Assembly: GCA_963732355.1 (NCBI GenBank)
Contig: CAVSZD010000007.1
Coordinates: 496,001-560,000, forward strand
Source: JADKAV01 sp963732355
GTDB lineage: Bacteria; Actinomycetota; Actinomycetes; S36-B12; UBA10799
Reading direction: 5' to 3'
DNA: 64,000 bases
Part shown: positions 61,014 through 64,000 of the stretch, in pieces
Numbering within the stretch: the stretch's first letter is position 1
Layout: each line of letters begins with the position of its first letter
The notes under the pieces: generated by a model
Database searches by the model: none
Seen by the model: the letters and a program-made list of their open reading frames with translations, nothing else
What the model was told of the DNA's origin: nothing
Made by a program: the position numbers and the translations under genes

Positions 61014-61844
61014 ATGTCCTCCCCACGCGCGAACGCGGTCCTGGGTTTGCACGCCGACCTCGCCGGTCGGCCGGGTCTGCTCGTCGCCTTCTCGGGCGGT
61101 GTGGACTCGGCCTTCCTGCTCGCCGCGGCCCTGCGCGCCTTGCCCGCCGAGCACGTTCTGGGCGTCACGGCAGTGAGCCCGTCCCTTCCCCAGGCCGAGC
61201 GAGACGCCGCTCGCCGGTTGGCCGAAAACCTGGGAGCCAGACACATCGAAGTAACCACTGACGAACTGCAACGTGATGGTTACCGCCAGAACAGCACGTC
61301 GCGCTGCTACTTCTGCAAGGCGGAGTTACTCGACACGGTGACCGGGTACCTGGTCGAGCTTCCGTCGGGTTCATTGGTCGCCACAGGGACCAACGCCGAC
61401 GACATGGTCGCTGGATTCCGACCGGGAATCCGCGCCGCGGCGGCGCGCGCCGCCATCACACCATTGGCTGACGCGGGTCTCACGAAGAACGATGTCAGGA
61501 CCCTCGCCCGGGAGTGGGGGCTGTCCGTGTGGGACAAACCGCAGGCCGCCTGCCTGTCCAGCCGGATCGCCTACGGGATCCAGATCTCAGCCCCACGGCT
61601 CGCACGGGTGGAGGCCGCCGAGGTTGCCGCCCGGGACTGCCTGTCCACCCACCAGGTGCGTTCCCACAACCTGCGGGTGCGCGACCTCGGCGATGCCGCG
61701 CGCATCGAGATCGATGCCGAGGTTGCCACACTGCCCGGGCAGTGGCGGGAGGCTCTGGTGGCCGCGGTTCGATCAACCGGTTTCGAGCAGGCCGAAATCG
61801 ACCCGCGCGGATTCAGATCCGGGTCTATGAACGAGGGGCGCTGA
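61014..61844 (+). CDS. larE: LarE-like ATP-dependent sacrificial sulfur transferase
   Basis: A 276-residue PP-loop enzyme: FSGGVDSAF (26-34) is the ATP pyrophosphatase loop, RCYFCK near residue 100, and WDKPQAACLSSRIAYG around 165-180 contains the conserved Cys that donates sulfur in LarE. In known systems LarE makes the nickel-pincer cofactor with LarB and LarC; neither is in this window. No ribosome site is seen, so the message is probably leaderless. The 3' end overlaps the small membrane gene on the other strand by 20 nt. Confidence 0.82.
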   Translation: MSSPRANAVLGLHADLAGRPGLLVAFSGGVDSAFLLAAALRALPAEHVLGVTAVSPSLPQAERDAARRLAENLGARHIEVTTDELQRDGYRQNSTSRCYFCKAELLDTVTGYLVELPSGSLVATGTNADDMVAGFRPGIRAAAARAAITPLADAGLTKNDVRTLAREWGLSVWDKPQAACLSSRIAYGIQISAPRLARVEAAEVAARDCLSTHQVRSHNLRVRDLGDAARIEIDAEVATLPGQWREALVAAVRSTGFEQAEIDPRGFRSGSMNEGR

Positions 61845-62056
61845 CAGCACCTTTGATCACCCTGCGCCGCCGGCGGGACTGAGTCCACAGCCACCCGAGC
61901 AGGATCGCGAAACCGACCCCGCTGAGCATCGCCAGGAACCACAGCACCGGAATCACGGGGGCTTGCTCGAATACCAGTCGCGACAAGCACCAGCAGTGCT
62001 ACCAGGACGCCGGCGCCGAACAGGGCCAGCCCCAAACCCACCGACCGAGAGCGCAT
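61825..62056 (-). pseudogene. Small two-helix membrane protein with an apparent +1 frameshift
   Basis: From ATG 62056, MRSRSVGLGLALFGAGVLVA begins one transmembrane helix. The frame then runs into hydrophilic sequence and reads through larE. In the next frame from about 61978, VIPVLWFLAMLSGVGFAILL and SRRRRRVIKGAV continue as a second helix and a basic end, stopping at TAG 61825. The total, 232 nt, is three times 77 plus one; dropping t61978 joins both parts into about 76 residues. No function is known. Confidence 0.55.
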
Positions 62057-62092
62057 GGCTCCACGGTACGCGCCGGGCATCGGTGGTCGGGC

Positions 62093-63133
62093 TCAGAGGT
62101 CCCAGGCCGGCTGGATGACATTGACGATCAACGCAGCCTTCTCGTCCAGCGACATGAAAGCCGCGTCGGCAGCAGCCAGTGTCGCGGCGTAAAGATCCTG
62201 GATCTCCCACTGAGCCTCGGTCGCGAGCAGGTGCATCTCCCGGCTCAGGCTCGTCCCGCTCATCAGTCGGTTGTCGGTGTTGAGGGTGACTGCGAACCCG
62301 AGGTCGTTGAGCAGAGTCACAGGGTGTTCGGCGATCGAGTCCGCGATCCCTGTCTGAAGGTTCGACGAGGGGCAGACCTCAAGCGGGATCTGCCGGTCGC
62401 ACACGTATTGCGCCACGTCACCCAGGAACGCATCATCGCCGTTGATCTCAATGTCCTCGACTATGCGCACCCCGTGGCCGAGCCGCTCAGGAGCGCACGT
62501 GGCCAAGGCGTCGACGATGCTGGGGATGCCGACTGCCTCTCCCGCGTGGATCGTGTACCGGCACATGGCGGCACGAAGGCGGGCGAAGGGGTCTGCGAAC
62601 AGCGATGCCGGGAAACCGTCCTCGGGCCCGGCGATGTCCATCCCGACGACGCCGTCATCGCGGAACGCCACTACGAGGTCGGCCACCTCTTCGCCGCGAT
62701 CGGACTGCCGCATGGCGCACAGCAGGGCGTTGACCGTGATCGGCAGATCCGTGTCGAACCCGTCCAACGCTGCTTCGACCGCTTCGGCCATCGACAGGCC
62801 ACCGGCAGTGAACAGTTCCGGGGCGAATCGGACCTCGGCGTAGACCACGCCGTCCTCGGCGAGATCCTGCGCACATTCAGCGGCCACCCGCCGGATCGCG
62901 TCGGCGCTCTGACACACCGACACCGTGTGTTCGAAGGTCTCCAGGTAACGCACCAACGATCCGCTGTCGGCAGCGTCCACGAACCAGGCGCCGAGTTCGT
63001 CGGGGTCGGTGGTGGGCAGCCGGTCGTAGCCGCATTCGCGGGCGAGATCAATGACCGTGGCCGGACGAAGCCCACCGTCGAGGTGGTCGTGAAGCAGGAC
63101 TTTGGGCAGGGCACGGATCTCTTCGAGTCGCAT
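62093..63133 (-). CDS. add: Adenosine deaminase
   Basis: A 346-residue TIM-barrel amidohydrolase that turns adenosine into inosine. Zinc ligands and catalytic residues are in VLLHDHLDGG near residue 13, IHAGEA near 195 (catalytic Glu), RLGHGVRI near 220 and TLNTDNRLMSG near 280. It has VCPSSNLQTG typical of the family. It starts 12 nt after the cdd stop; a hairpin-less 36-bp gap follows it before the small membrane gene. Confidence 0.93.
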   Translation of the reverse strand: MRLEEIRALPKVLLHDHLDGGLRPATVIDLARECGYDRLPTTDPDELGAWFVDAADSGSLVRYLETFEHTVSVCQSADAIRRVAAECAQDLAEDGVVYAEVRFAPELFTAGGLSMAEAVEAALDGFDTDLPITVNALLCAMRQSDRGEEVADLVVAFRDDGVVGMDIAGPEDGFPASLFADPFARLRAAMCRYTIHAGEAVGIPSIVDALATCAPERLGHGVRIVEDIEINGDDAFLGDVAQYVCDRQIPLEVCPSSNLQTGIADSIAEHPVTLLNDLGFAVTLNTDNRLMSGTSLSREMHLLATEAQWEIQDLYAATLAAADAAFMSLDEKAALIVNVIQPAWDL

Positions 63134-63145
63134 GCTCTGATCCTC

Positions 63146-63538
63146 TCAGACCTCGTGGCCGAGGTCAGAGGGCCCAAAGGCACTGGGCAACAGGTCGTCG
63201 AGGGTCTTGATCCCGTCGGGATGGTCGATCAGCAACTCGGGGCCGCCGAACTCGTACAACAACTGCCGGCACCTTCCGCAGGGCATCAGAAGCGCACCCT
63301 CGCCGTCGCAACACGAGAAGGCGACCAGCCGGCCTCCCCCACTCATCCGCAGGGCGCCCACGAGGGTGCACTCGGCGCACAGGGTGAGACCGTATGAGGC
63401 GTTCTCGACGTTGCATCCGGACACTATCCGGCCGTCGTCCACCAGCGCCGCTGCCCCGACGGGGAACTTCGAGTACGGGACGTAGGAGCCGGTCAAGGCC
63501 CGTCTGGCGTGCTCGCGCAGCGCCTCCCAATCGGTCAT
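63146..63538 (-). CDS. cdd: Cytidine deaminase
   Basis: A 130-residue small, homotetrameric-type cytidine deaminase. The zinc motif is CAECTLVG (Cys and catalytic Glu; the histidine is replaced by Cys as in the T-CDA form) with PCGRCRQLL; the substrate-binding CNVENASYG is at residues about 43-51. Its ATG overlaps the ABC permease stop (ATGA), and add follows 12 nt later, a nucleoside salvage operon. Confidence 0.93.
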   Translation of the reverse strand: MTDWEALREHARRALTGSYVPYSKFPVGAAALVDDGRIVSGCNVENASYGLTLCAECTLVGALRMSGGGRLVAFSCCDGEGALLMPCGRCRQLLYEFGGPELLIDHPDGIKTLDDLLPSAFGPSDLGHEV

Positions 63539-64000
63539 GACTTCTTGTACGGGATGCCGTCGGCCGCAGGGGCCCTGACCTTCCCGACGAGGCCTGCCAC
63601 GGCCAGCAACGTGGCCAGGTAGGGGGTCATGAGCATGAACTCACTGGGGATCGGAGTGCCGATGATGCTCAGGACGCTCTGCAGGTTGTCGGCGAATCCG
63701 AAGAACAGCGCGGCGGCCAGGGCGCCCAGTGGCTTCCAGCGCCCGAAGATGACAGCTGCCAGTGCGATGAAGCCCTTGCCGGCAGTCATCTCCTTGCCGA
63801 ACGCGCCGACCGACGCGACCGTGAAGAAGGCTCCGCCGAGTCCCGCCACAGCCCCGCCAAGAAGCACGTTGCGGAAACGCACCGAGTTGACCTTGATGCC
63901 GACGGTGTCGGCGGCGGTCGGGTGCTCACCGACTGCCCGGACCCGCAAGCCCCACTTCGTGCGGAACAGCGCGATGTTGATGACGATCACGATGATGTAC
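63535..64000 (-). CDS. Nucleoside/simple-sugar ABC transporter permease (C-terminal part, truncated by window end)
   Basis: The last 155 residues or so of a permease of the nucleoside BMP-dependent ABC type (branched-chain/ribose-like fold). The conserved cytoplasmic EAA-like loop TKWGLRVRAVGEHPTAADT is followed by VRFRNVLLGGAVAGLGGAFF and several membrane helices, with the usual KGFIALAAVIFGRWKPLG. The start lies beyond 64000. It directly precedes cdd with an ATGA overlap, so it probably imports nucleosides for Cdd and Add. Confidence 0.85.
   Translation of the reverse strand, partial: YIIVIVINIALFRTKWGLRVRAVGEHPTAADTVGIKVNSVRFRNVLLGGAVAGLGGAFFTVASVGAFGKEMTAGKGFIALAAVIFGRWKPLGALAAALFFGFADNLQSVLSIIGTPIPSEFMLMTPYLATLLAVAGLVGKVRAPAADGIPYKKS

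Overview
The window is one long stretch of a GC-rich actinobacterial chromosome (class Actinomycetes by inference). The evidence is mycothiol synthesis (mshA), a SenX3/RegX3 phosphate-type two-component pair, CarD, the rpmJ-infA-map-adk-secY order, an XPB helicase with its partner protein, HrcA/CIRCE control of groEL, frequent GTG and TTG starts, and many ATGA/GTGA overlaps. No plasmid, phage, IS element, CRISPR array or rRNA operon is visible. There is one tRNA gene, tRNA-Leu(UAA).

Layout. 1-3 kb: the end of an unknown gene, then a packed minus-strand set (yccA, MBL-fold hydrolase, SGNH hydrolase, an 83-aa protein). 3.1-6.2 kb: tRNA-Leu, def, an ACT-domain protein, ppx, DUF501 and ftsB. 6.2-14.4 kb: a TipA/MerR regulator with a textbook promoter, glmS, a DUF4262 protein, glmM, rpsI, rplM, arcC, truA and rplQ. 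14.4-35.6 kb: the ribosomal super-cluster (rpoA, rpsD, rpsK, rpsM, rpmJ, infA, map, adk, secY; the spc and S10 operons; tuf, fusA, rpsG, rpsL). It is interrupted between rplO and secY by a lipoprotein-type flavin amine oxidase. 36.2-41.6 kb: DUF4190, rlmB, cysS, ispF, ispD, PIN/TRAM and carD. 41.8-47.9 kb: a lipoprotein, regX3/senX3, a Pho-box-controlled 45-aa ORF, mshA, ybjN, gpmA and an acidic protein. 48-50.2 kb: groEL with two CIRCE operators, then two hairpin repeats. 50.2-56.8 kb: an exopolysaccharide locus (wecB facing a jelly-roll protein, a BcsB-like protein, a processive GT2 and a GH1 glucosidase). 56.9-64 kb: a small protein, the XPB helicase pair, larE, a small membrane protein and a nucleoside uptake/salvage operon (ABC permease, cdd, add).

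How genes work together. GlmS and GlmM make precursors of UDP-GlcNAc, which MshA uses for mycothiol and WecB epimerises to UDP-ManNAc. WecB lies beside a membrane glycosyltransferase with a cellulose-synthase-B-like partner, which suggests a synthase-dependent surface polysaccharide. The most striking single gene is the amine oxidase at 20402-21709. Its normal C-terminal FAD-binding segment sits at the N-terminus, ahead of the Rossmann motif, so it is circularly permuted.

Non-coding structure. A roughly 68-bp hairpin with near-identical arms and an ACGCGT loop occurs six times, always just beyond a gene 3' end. A separate four-fold symmetric element lies upstream of truA. Six genes carry what looks like exactly one extra base (MBL hydrolase, ACT protein, DUF4262, truA, rplQ tail, small membrane protein). 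The uniform +1 pattern fits residual insertion errors in the assembly better than true gene decay.
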